From contig CAKUYM010000046.1 of assembly GCA_934716785.1 (NCBI GenBank), forward strand, positions 1 through 19,030: a stretch of DNA of 19,030 nucleotides, written 5' to 3'. Source of the stretch: an uncultured Bacteroides sp. GTDB lineage: Bacteria; Bacteroidota; Bacteroidia; Bacteroidales; Bacteroidaceae. The translations under genes and the position numbers were made by a program. Below the pieces are notes generated by a model. It was not told the DNA's origin. It searched no databases and was given only the letters and a program-made list of their open reading frames with translations. Of this stretch, positions 8,526 through 16,185 are shown one piece after another (the stretch's first letter is position 1; every line of letters starts with the position of its first letter).

Positions 8526-10340
8526 ATGAAAAAGATATTTTTACTATTACTGATTTTCGTATCCGGCTGTACTGGTGCATTCGCGCAGCAGTTTGATTAT
8601 GACAGGATAGCGCCTCATCCCCGGCTGTTATTGCCGAAGGGGGGCGAAGAAGCCATCAAGCAGACTATAGCAGAATATCCGTCATTGGCTGCCGTCCACC
8701 GGCGGATTATGAAACTCTGCGACCAGACACTTACGGAGCAGCCGGTGAAGCGCATTAAGGAAGGCAAGCGACTGTTGGAAGTTTCCCGCATTGCGCTGAA
8801 GCGCATCTACTACCTGTCTTATGCCTACCGCATGACGGGAGAAGTGAAATACGCCCGTCGCGCCGAGCAGGAGATGTTGGCTGTCAGCCATTTCACGGAC
8901 TGGAATCCCACTCACTTCTTGGACGTGGGCGAGATGGTGATGGCATTGGCTATCGGCTATGACTGGTTGTATGATTCTTTACAGCCCGAAACCCGCAAGA
9001 TAGTGCGCGAAGCTATCGTAGAAAAAGGGTTCGATGCAGCGAAGAATACTCGCCATGCCTGGTTCTATACAGCAAAGAACAACTGGAACTCTGTATGCAA
9101 CAGCGGCTTGGTATATGGCGCATTGGCTCTCTTTGAAGAAATACCCGAAATATCGAAAGGGATTATCGAGAAGTGCATGGAGACAAATCCGAAAGCGATG
9201 GTAGGATATGGTCCCGATGGCGGTTATCCCGAAGGATTCGGTTATTGGGGGTACGGAACAAGTTTTCAGGTAATGCTCATTGCTGCGCTCGAAAGTGCTT
9301 TCGGCACAGACAATGGGCTCTCCCAAGCCCCCGGTTTCATGAATTCCGCCCGTTTCATGCAGTACATGACGGCTCCGAGCGGCGATTGTTTCTGTTTCTC
9401 GGATTCTCCCGTCGAGGCAGAATGCAATATGATGATGTTCTGGTTTGCCGGTCAGATGAAAGACCTTTCGTTGTTGTGGATCGAACGCCAGTATCTCGAA
9501 CAGCCGGAGGTACGGTTTGCCGAAGACAGATTGCTGCCTTGCCTGATGATATTCTGCTCCCGGCTTGATATGAAGAACATCCGCCGGCCGAAGTCTGACT
9601 TCTGGTTCAACCGTGGAGATACGCCTGTGTTTATTTATCGGGGCGGATGGGATAGCAAGAAAGATACATATCTGGGAGTGAAAGGCGGCTCGCCTTCCAC
9701 ATCGCATGCGCACATGGATGCCGGTTCGTTTGTCTTTGAGCGGGATGGCGTGCGCTGGGCGATGGACTTGGGTATGCAGAGCTATATCACTCTCGAAAGC
9801 AAAGGAGTGGATTTGTGGAACATGTCGCAGGACGGACAGCGTTGGGATGTATTCCGATTGAGCAACATAGCACATGGCACGCTGACGATAAACGGCGAGC
9901 GGCATCTTGTAGACAGCTATGCTCCGATTACCCGTACTTTCGAATCAAAGAAGCAGAAAGGAGCGGAAGTGGATCTGACGAGCGTATTTGCCAATAGCGT
10001 GAATAAGGCGGTTCGTACCGTGATGCTGGACAAGAGAGATAATCTGGAGGTGACAGACCGTCTGGAAACAGGCGATAAAGAAGCTGCCGTATCTTGGATT
10101 ATGGTAACTCCGGCAGATGCCAAGATTACAGGCAAGAACCGCATTGAGCTGACGAAGGACGGCAAACGGATGCTGTTGGTGGCCGATGCGGATACGGAAG
10201 TGAAGATGAATATATGGTCGAATGTTCCTCCGCATGAATATGATTTCAGCAATCCGGGAACACTCCGTGTGGGATTTGAAACCGTGATTCCCGCCCGTCA
10301 CTCCTCACAACTGAAAGTGCGGCTCATTCCTCTGAAGTAA
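8526..10340 (+). CDS. Heparinase II/III-like polysaccharide lyase, copy A (DUF4962-type N-terminus)
   Basis: This 604-residue protein is predicted to cleave a uronate-containing polysaccharide by beta-elimination, leaving a 4,5-unsaturated uronate end. The N-terminal half looks like the (alpha/alpha) toroid of the family, starting at HPRLLLP (31-37) and containing FLDVGEM (131-137), NNWNSVCN (185-192) and PDGGYPEGFGYWGYG (230-244). The last motif carries candidate catalytic tyrosines Y240 and Y243. The second half holds the beta-sandwich motif HAHMDAGSF (394-402), Asp414 and the HGTL histidine (His450). By analogy with heparinase II these would be the catalytic or metal-binding His/Asp set. 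The signal sequence is ambiguous: VSGC at residue 15 could be a lipobox, but the GAFA/QQ site near residue 20 looks like a normal signal-peptidase I site. I favour a periplasmic enzyme. It is paralogous to the next gene. It is shorter than classical heparinase II (about 770 residues), so another related lyase family (for example a PL33-like or other newer family) is possible. Confidence 0.88.
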   Translation: MKKIFLLLLIFVSGCTGAFAQQFDYDRIAPHPRLLLPKGGEEAIKQTIAEYPSLAAVHRRIMKLCDQTLTEQPVKRIKEGKRLLEVSRIALKRIYYLSYAYRMTGEVKYARRAEQEMLAVSHFTDWNPTHFLDVGEMVMALAIGYDWLYDSLQPETRKIVREAIVEKGFDAAKNTRHAWFYTAKNNWNSVCNSGLVYGALALFEEIPEISKGIIEKCMETNPKAMVGYGPDGGYPEGFGYWGYGTSFQVMLIAALESAFGTDNGLSQAPGFMNSARFMQYMTAPSGDCFCFSDSPVEAECNMMMFWFAGQMKDLSLLWIERQYLEQPEVRFAEDRLLPCLMIFCSRLDMKNIRRPKSDFWFNRGDTPVFIYRGGWDSKKDTYLGVKGGSPSTSHAHMDAGSFVFERDGVRWAMDLGMQSYITLESKGVDLWNMSQDGQRWDVFRLSNIAHGTLTINGERHLVDSYAPITRTFESKKQKGAEVDLTSVFANSVNKAVRTVMLDKRDNLEVTDRLETGDKEAAVSWIMVTPADAKITGKNRIELTKDGKRMLLVADADTEVKMNIWSNVPPHEYDFSNPGTLRVGFETVIPARHSSQLKVRLIPLK

Positions 10341-10371
10341 TACAATACAAATAAATTCAATTCATTGAACT

Positions 10372-12309
10372 ATGAAAACGATTCTTTTTAAGACAATTAT
10401 TATAGCTTTCTTCATCGGAATGGTCACTGGTTGTTCCGATGAAGATGAGAATAGATTCCGTCCGGGTTCTACCCATGAGAAACCGACTCCGACGGAGCCG
10501 GAAGGCGGACTGGATTTCTCCAAACTGACTGCGGATAACCATCCCCGTCTGTTGATGGACGCTGAGGCTTTCAACGCACTGAAAGCTAAAGTAAACGCAG
10601 GGACGAGCGCCAATCTGACTTTGCTTCATAACACCATCATGGGCGTATGCAACAGCAAAGGTATGAGTGCGACAGAGCTTGCCTATAAGTTGGATGCCAG
10701 CAACAAACGTATCCTCGACGTGTCTCGCGAAGCCTTGTTGCGTATCTTCACCTGCGCGTATGCCTACCGCATGACGGGAGATGCCAAATATCTGACGAAA
10801 GCGGAAAAGGATATGAATACAGTCTGTGACTTCCCCGATTGGAACGCCAAACGCCATTTTCTTGATGTAGGCGAGATGGCAACGGCTGTTGCCTTCGGCT
10901 ATGACTGGCTTTACAATGAACTTAGCGAAGCAACCCGGACGAAAGCCGCCAATGCCATGCTGAAGTTTGCTTTCCAACAGGCACAAGAGAAGAACTGGAA
11001 CTTGAACTTCTATGCAGCGACCAACAACTGGAACCAGGTCTGCAACGGCGGATTGGTCTGCGCGGCATTAGCCTCTTACGAGAACAATCCTTCGGAAGCA
11101 AAAGATATGATTGAAAAAGCCTTGGAATCCAACAAGGCTGCCTTGGAGGTGATGTACTCTCCCGATGGTAATTATCCCGAAGGCAGCGGTTATTGGTGTT
11201 ACGGAACGCTTTATCAGGTGCTGATGCTTGCTGCCCTTGACAGTACGCTGGGCACTGACAACGGTCTTTCCTCTACTCCGGGATTCTCTAAAACGGCCGA
11301 ATATATGCTGTATATGACAGGGCTTAATAGCAAGTTCTTCAACTACTCGGACTGTGCTCCTTCTTCCACGGCGGCACTGGCCTCATGGTGGTTTGCCGAT
11401 AAATACAACAATCCGTCATTGCTGTATAACGAGTTGAAGATGCTGAAGAACGGTGAATACGCTTCCTGTTCCGAGAACCGCCTGCTGCCTATGATTATGG
11501 CTTTTGCCAATAATCTGAATTTGGATGCCATCTCCGCTCCTTCCAACAAGCTATGGAGTGGAAAGGGAGAGACTCCGGTTGTGATGGTGCATACAGACTG
11601 GACATACACCGATACGGACAAATATCTTGGCATTAAAGGCGGTAAGGCAGGTACGAGCCACGGACACATGGATGCCGGTTCGTTTGTGTATGACGCGTAT
11701 GGAGTACGTTGGTCCATGGATTTCGGATTGCAAAGTTATACAACGCTCGAATCTAAGCTGTCAGCCTTGGGCGGTAACCTTTGGGATATGGGACAGAATT
11801 CGATGCGCTGGGATGTATTCCGACTGAATAACTTGAATCATAGCACAATCTCAATCAATGACGCTCGTCACCGTGTCGATGGTGTGGCAACTTTGACCGC
11901 CACGATCAATTCGGCTACCGAGTTGGGAGCGACTTTCGACCTGACTGATGTACTGTCCGACCAAGCTGCGTCCGCTACCCGCACGGTGAAGATCGTGAAC
12001 GACCGTGATTTGGTAGTGATGGATGAAGTAAAGGCGCGCACGGATAAATCAGCCAAAGTACGCTGGTGCATGGTGACTCCTGCCGTGCCGACTATAGAAT
12101 CGAACCGGATCGTACTGACGCAGGGCAGCAAAGTGATGTATCTTACAGTTAGCGGAACCGTGAAGCCGGTTTATAAAGAATGGAGCACAACGAGTGCAAA
12201 CTCTTATGACCAAGCTAATCCGGGCACTTATATGGTGGGCTTTGAGGCAACTGTCACGGCCAATCAGACCGCTTCGTTTACCACTACCCTCACTCCTAAA
12301 CAAAATTGA
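10372..12309 (+). CDS. Heparinase II/III-like polysaccharide lyase, copy B, surface lipoprotein
   Basis: This 645-residue paralogue of the preceding gene has the same motif order: HPRLLMD (57-63), FLDVGEM (163-169), NNWNQVCN (218-225), PDGNYPEGSGYWCYG (264-278, Y274 and Y277), HGHMDAGSF (430-438), Asp450 and His490. All candidate catalytic and metal positions seen in copy A are kept, so both should be active. Unlike copy A it is a clear lipoprotein. The lipobox VTGC puts Cys21 at the mature start, followed by SDEDEN, an acidic run like the lipoprotein export signal that sends Bacteroidota lipoproteins to the cell surface. A Pro/Thr/Glu-rich linker (about 31-46) then tethers the enzyme domain. 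It probably makes the first endo-cuts on the polymer outside the cell. It starts 31 nt after copy A. Substrate is unproven: heparan-like, hyaluronan-like, gellan-like or capsular uronans are all possible. Confidence 0.88.
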   Translation: MKTILFKTIIIAFFIGMVTGCSDEDENRFRPGSTHEKPTPTEPEGGLDFSKLTADNHPRLLMDAEAFNALKAKVNAGTSANLTLLHNTIMGVCNSKGMSATELAYKLDASNKRILDVSREALLRIFTCAYAYRMTGDAKYLTKAEKDMNTVCDFPDWNAKRHFLDVGEMATAVAFGYDWLYNELSEATRTKAANAMLKFAFQQAQEKNWNLNFYAATNNWNQVCNGGLVCAALASYENNPSEAKDMIEKALESNKAALEVMYSPDGNYPEGSGYWCYGTLYQVLMLAALDSTLGTDNGLSSTPGFSKTAEYMLYMTGLNSKFFNYSDCAPSSTAALASWWFADKYNNPSLLYNELKMLKNGEYASCSENRLLPMIMAFANNLNLDAISAPSNKLWSGKGETPVVMVHTDWTYTDTDKYLGIKGGKAGTSHGHMDAGSFVYDAYGVRWSMDFGLQSYTTLESKLSALGGNLWDMGQNSMRWDVFRLNNLNHSTISINDARHRVDGVATLTATINSATELGATFDLTDVLSDQAASATRTVKIVNDRDLVVMDEVKARTDKSAKVRWCMVTPAVPTIESNRIVLTQGSKVMYLTVSGTVKPVYKEWSTTSANSYDQANPGTYMVGFEATVTANQTASFTTTLTPKQN

Positions 12310-12317
12310 CAGAACTC

Positions 12318-13499
12318 ATGAGAATTTTATTAGTATCTATACTTGGGTTATTGACATTGGCTTCCTGCTCTAAGCAGGAGCCGATGGAAACATTGATTGC
12401 CCGTGTGTTTTCCGTTGCCGAACAGCAATACATAAGCATGGATACCCGTCTGACGGAAAAGACGCTGCCTCGCACGCTCTCTGCCGACGGTGAGTTCGTG
12501 CCTTCGAATATCTATTGGTGGTGCAGCGGGTTCTACCCCGGTTCTCTGTGGTATATCTATGAATATACGGGTAATGAAAAGGTGAAGGAACTTGCCGAAA
12601 AGAATACACTGAAACTGGATTCCATACAATACGTGACACGCGACCATGATGTGGGCTTCCAATTGAATTGCAGCTATGGCAATGCTTTCCGTCTGACCGG
12701 TAACAATGCCTACAAGCAGGTGCTCTATCAGGGAGCTAAGTCCCTGTCCACCCGTTTCAGTCCCATTACCGGAGTGATTCGCAGTTGGGACTTTGTCCGC
12801 AAGGGACGCGACTGGAAGTATCCGGTGATAATAGACAATATGATGAATCTGGAACTGCTGCTGTCCATGTCGAAAGCCTATGCCGACGACTTCCTGCAAC
12901 ACATAGCCTGTACGCATGCCAATACAACCATCCTGCATCATTTCAGAGATGATTACTCCACTTATCATCTGGTGGACTATGATCCCGAAACCGGGCAGGT
13001 GCGCAGCAGAGAGACAGTGCAGGGATTCTCGGATGATTCTTCGTGGAGTCGCGGGCAGGCGTGGGCTTTATATAGCTACACGATGATGTTTCGTCTGACC
13101 GGTTACCAGAATTATCTGCTGCAAGCCGGACACATTGCTGATATGTTGCTCCGCCGCTTGCCTGATGACGGCATTCCTTACTGGGACTTCGATGCTCCGA
13201 CAGACAGCTTGGCTTATCGGGATGCTTCCGCCGGTGCCATCATGGCCTCCGCCTTTATAGAGCTAAGCCGTTATATCCCCGGTGCGGAAGCGAAAGATGC
13301 TTATCTTGCCATGGCCGAAAAGCAGCTCCGCACATTATCTTCACCGGAATATCTGGCAGCTTCCGGCACTAACGGGAATTTCATCTTGAAGCACAGCGTC
13401 GGTGCACTGCCCGACAAGAGCGAAGTGGATGTCCCTTTGACCTATGCCGATTATTATTTCTTAGAAGCATTGCTGCGGTACAAGAATCTACAAAAATAA
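12318..13499 (+). CDS. GH88 unsaturated glucuronyl hydrolase, lipoprotein
   Basis: This 393-residue enzyme is predicted to remove the 4,5-unsaturated uronic acid from the non-reducing end of oligosaccharides made by polysaccharide lyases. The ATG at 12318 is chosen because a hydrophobic signal and the lipobox LASC (Cys17) follow at once. A TTG at 12306 would overlap the previous stop. Family signs of the (alpha/alpha)6 barrel are YWWCSGFYPGSLWY (66-79), HDVGF with Asp111, IIDNMMNLELL with Asp173, and WSRGQAWALYSY (243-254). Asp111 and Asp173 align with the two essential aspartates of Bacillus UGL (Asp88 and Asp149). GH105 is the nearest alternative, but the HD(V/L)GF block and the lyase partners favour GH88. 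It starts 8 nt after the copy B stop, so translation may be coupled. Residues after the lipid Cys (SKQEP) are only weakly acidic, so surface versus periplasmic location is open. Confidence 0.93.
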   Translation: MRILLVSILGLLTLASCSKQEPMETLIARVFSVAEQQYISMDTRLTEKTLPRTLSADGEFVPSNIYWWCSGFYPGSLWYIYEYTGNEKVKELAEKNTLKLDSIQYVTRDHDVGFQLNCSYGNAFRLTGNNAYKQVLYQGAKSLSTRFSPITGVIRSWDFVRKGRDWKYPVIIDNMMNLELLLSMSKAYADDFLQHIACTHANTTILHHFRDDYSTYHLVDYDPETGQVRSRETVQGFSDDSSWSRGQAWALYSYTMMFRLTGYQNYLLQAGHIADMLLRRLPDDGIPYWDFDAPTDSLAYRDASAGAIMASAFIELSRYIPGAEAKDAYLAMAEKQLRTLSSPEYLAASGTNGNFILKHSVGALPDKSEVDVPLTYADYYFLEALLRYKNLQK

Positions 13500-13517
13500 A
13501 ACTAATACATATTGATT

Positions 13518-13985
13518 ATGAAGAATTTACATATAAAAATGGCACTTGTCTTCATGCTGATGCTGACAATAGCCTCCTGTTCGGACAAGGATGACTCGGC
13601 TCCGCGCGTTATTCCCACTATGTCTTTGAATGTTTCGGAGATTGTGGACAATACGGCTGTGATTACTTCCGAACAGCTCACAGGAACTACTTTCGGGGCT
13701 AAAGTGATTGAGTATTATCCGGTGGCCGATATCGGCTTCGACTATAATATCGAGGTGAAGCTGGTAAAATTCGTCGAAGAGAACGGAGTGCCTGCATCTC
13801 TGCCCTACACTCACAAGATAGAGGAAGGGTTAAAGCCGGGAGTCAATTATATCAGTGCCATAATCGCCTACAATGCCGAAGGGCGTGCGGTATGTTCCGC
13901 TTTTCAAACATGGAAGGCGGCAGGAACGGAAGGCGCATGGAGTGACGGTGGTTCTGCCGGCGATTTGGATGATAACAAATGGTAA
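13518..13985 (+). CDS. Small Fn3-like surface lipoprotein of unknown function
   Basis: This is a 155-residue protein whose family I do not recognise. The ATG at 13518 is used because the signal peptide begins there; an upstream in-frame TTG at 13512 adds only two residues. The lipobox IASC (Cys21) is followed by SDKDD, which matches the K-(D/E)2 core of the lipoprotein surface-export signal. The remaining 125 residues look like one all-beta fibronectin-III/Ig-like domain: alternating strands, then a late LKPGVNYISAIIAYNAEG stretch typical of Fn3 strands F and G. The tail is Gly/Ser/Asp-rich. Lying between GH88 (18 nt) and the fimbrillin-like gene, it is most likely a small surface glycan-binding or scaffold component. 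No catalytic residues are apparent. Confidence 0.72.
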   Translation: MKNLHIKMALVFMLMLTIASCSDKDDSAPRVIPTMSLNVSEIVDNTAVITSEQLTGTTFGAKVIEYYPVADIGFDYNIEVKLVKFVEENGVPASLPYTHKIEEGLKPGVNYISAIIAYNAEGRAVCSAFQTWKAAGTEGAWSDGGSAGDLDDNKW

Positions 13986-14017
13986 AGGAAGGATGTAACC
14001 CAAAAGAATTAAATGGT

Positions 14018-16060
14018 ATGAAAAAGATAATATTTGCAATAAGTGCGATGGCTTTGCTAATGGCAAGTTGCACACAGGACGAGATTATCTCGTCTGACAA
14101 TGGTAAGGAACCGGCAGCAGAAGGTTCACGTCTGACTTTGGTAGGGCTTTCGTCTCCTCAGACGCGTGTATCTATCGGCGATAAGGCCGGTGATGTGTAT
14201 CCGGTAATATGGAGTGAGGGCGATGCCTTGGGTGTTTTTTCACGCACGGCAGGAACGGATATCAATAATGTGCAGTCTTTCTTGAGCGATGAGTCTATCG
14301 GGCAAAGTATCGGTACTTTTACCTCAGACGATGTGAAGATGGCCGAAAACGGTGCCACGGAACTTCTTATTTATTATCCTTATCGGGCAAATACGGTATT
14401 GGCCGAATCCGATAATAAGATCGCGTCCTCTCTTGCCGTTGAGCAGGAGCAGAGCCGACCGAGCGACAGCCATCATATCGGGAAGTACGGCTTCGCCTAT
14501 GCCAAGGCAACGGTCAGCGGTCCGGGAAAGTTTGCCAAGTTTACGTTAAAACATGCGATGGCATATGTGAAGTTCAGCATTTCCTCTCAAAAACTTTCCA
14601 CCTATAAGTTGAAAAGTGTTTCTCTTTACGATAAGGATGCGAAGACTCCGCTCTCCGGCACATTTACTGCCGATTTGGATACGGACGAATTGGGATTCGC
14701 AACAGCGGGGACGAAACCGTATGCCACTGTTTCTGTGACAACTCCCGAATTGCTCGCTTCTGCACAAGAGGTATATCTGACTACCTTTCCGGCAGATTTG
14801 ACAGGTAAGCCGGTATATATCGTCGTCACTCTGGAGAACGACCAGCAAACTGTAACGATTCCTATTCTAAGGGAAGGAAAGGTGCTGAAGGCAAATGCGG
14901 TCAATACGATTGCTATCAATGATTTGAAACTTTCGGATAACTCCTGTGAGTGGTATGAGCCGGTAGAGACACGTCTGCTGGTAGGAGGATGGGCTTATGG
15001 CGAGTCCAACTGTGTGATGACGAATACCTCAACGGCAGGTGTGGATAACGTGATAAGCGTGAAAGCGCGCGGTAAGTTTATGGAAGTGGAAGAACCTAAA
15101 TATGCCAAGACTATTCTTAATTGCGATTTGGGTAATGGGAATAAAATGGTTCGGGTAAACGGCTCTGCAACAGACCTTACTCCTGTAAATGGTGATTATA
15201 CGATTACGGTAACGGGAGTTCAAACATACGCCGGACTACCCGGTGGTTGCGGTCAGGTGGCTATCTATGGAGCGGATCAGACGACTGTTATCTGGAGTTT
15301 TATTATCTGGATGACTCCTACTCCGGCAGAACACACTTATGGTAATACAGGATACGTAGTGCAGGATCGTAACTTAGGTACTTATATGACGGGAGAAGGC
15401 GATAATTGGAAGCAAAATGGTGTTTACTTCCAGTGGGGACGTCCTATACCGATCGGCTGGTCGGGGAGTGTAGGTACTAATATGCCAACCCAAGCCACCG
15501 ATGTTCGTTTCTCTATAGAGAATCCTCGTACGTTGCTGTATACCAATGGAGTGGATAATACAAAATCCGACTGGTATCTGGGTGCATGGACCGGTGCGCG
15601 TACTGACCGTAAAGATGACTTCTGGGGTAATCCGAACGAATCGAACACTTATCTCAATCCTTCTGACGGTCATAAATCTATTTATGATCCTTGTCCGAAA
15701 GGCTACCGGGTGGTATCTCCCCGCGTATTGGATGAGATAGAACAGAAAGGGGAATTTGTGAAGCAGAGCGCCACTGCGGTATTTAAATATTGCTATGACG
15801 GTACGAATTACGCTTATTGGCCGTTGGCGGGTTGTAAGTGGGGTTCTAACGGTGGTAATAATGGTAATAATACCGGGCTGGATGCCAGCAAGGGTGCTGC
15901 TTGTTATTGGTCTAACTCATCGGCAAGCAGTTATGGAAATGACAAGGATCAGGGAGCTACTTCTCTGTATTATAAAGTTTCCGGAAAGACGTGGACTCAT
16001 TCATCCGGTCGTTCTCATGCTTTCTCAGTACGTTGTATGAAGGATACGGAGAACCGCTAA
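14018..16060 (+). CDS. Fimbrillin-family lipoprotein with C-terminal FISUMP-like domain (putative surface glycan-binding protein)
   Basis: This 680-residue surface lipoprotein starts at the ATG at 14018, directly ahead of the signal. The lipobox MASC (Cys18) is followed by TQDE, an acidic export-like start. Residues about 38-310 resemble the fimbrillin/Mfa-like domain: an early TRVSI, then a ...VIWSEGDALGVF strand pair, a FTLKHAMAYVKFSI strand and ANAVNTIAINDL. A middle beta region follows. The C-terminal third is FISUMP-like (Fibrobacter major paralogous domain), with VVQDRNLGTYM (about 445), YFQWGRPIPIG (about 470), YDPCPKGYRVVSP (about 556) and AFSVRCMKD at the end. Such proteins are common as extra glycan-binding proteins in PULs, which I infer here; a pilus-like structural role is less likely. 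It is the last gene of the operon, 32 nt after the small lipoprotein. An imperfect Asn/Gly run (GGNNGNN) lies near residue 613. Confidence 0.83.
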   Translation: MKKIIFAISAMALLMASCTQDEIISSDNGKEPAAEGSRLTLVGLSSPQTRVSIGDKAGDVYPVIWSEGDALGVFSRTAGTDINNVQSFLSDESIGQSIGTFTSDDVKMAENGATELLIYYPYRANTVLAESDNKIASSLAVEQEQSRPSDSHHIGKYGFAYAKATVSGPGKFAKFTLKHAMAYVKFSISSQKLSTYKLKSVSLYDKDAKTPLSGTFTADLDTDELGFATAGTKPYATVSVTTPELLASAQEVYLTTFPADLTGKPVYIVVTLENDQQTVTIPILREGKVLKANAVNTIAINDLKLSDNSCEWYEPVETRLLVGGWAYGESNCVMTNTSTAGVDNVISVKARGKFMEVEEPKYAKTILNCDLGNGNKMVRVNGSATDLTPVNGDYTITVTGVQTYAGLPGGCGQVAIYGADQTTVIWSFIIWMTPTPAEHTYGNTGYVVQDRNLGTYMTGEGDNWKQNGVYFQWGRPIPIGWSGSVGTNMPTQATDVRFSIENPRTLLYTNGVDNTKSDWYLGAWTGARTDRKDDFWGNPNESNTYLNPSDGHKSIYDPCPKGYRVVSPRVLDEIEQKGEFVKQSATAVFKYCYDGTNYAYWPLAGCKWGSNGGNNGNNTGLDASKGAACYWSNSSASSYGNDKDQGATSLYYKVSGKTWTHSSGRSHAFSVRCMKDTENR

Positions 16061-16086
16061 TCTTGCAGAGATTATAATAATAAAAT

Positions 16087-16142
16087 TCCCCACTATATGG
16101 GTGGTCCTGTTTTGAATGCAGGGCCTTCCCTGATAGTGGGGA
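16087..16142. terminator. Strong hairpin between convergent genes, likely bidirectional terminator
   Basis: An outer perfect 10-bp stem (TCCCCACTAT with ATAGTGGGGA) encloses a second stem, GGTCCTG with CAGGGCC (one G-U pair), and a short GGG/CCC helix. It lies 26 nt after the fimbrillin-like stop and 44 nt beyond the SulP stop on the other strand. The minus-strand exit is T-rich (ATTTTATTATTATAA); the plus-strand exit is a weaker ATTATTGTATATATTGTTTT. It probably ends the lyase operon and the SulP transcript. Confidence 0.72.
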
Positions 16143-16185
16143 TTATTGTATATATTGTTTTAGAACTGTTTTGATGAGATAGGCA

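Noticed and set aside
8979..9905. A 308-codon minus-strand open frame
   Set aside because: It lies inside lyase copy A, which has clear family motifs; the antisense translation resembles nothing known.
12306..12317. TTG start for GH88 overlapping the copy B stop
   Set aside because: The ATG at 12318 directly precedes the lipoprotein signal and is the normal start type.
13979..14017. An upstream in-frame ATG for the fimbrillin-like protein that overlaps the previous stop
   Set aside because: It would place 13 residues ahead of a textbook lipoprotein signal. The overlap could aid coupling, but the ATG at 14018 is the better start.
15854..15871. Two tandem copies of GGTAATAAT suggesting a variable microsatellite
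   Set aside because: There are only two in-frame copies encoding Gly-Asn-Asn, too few to suggest slippage or phase variation.
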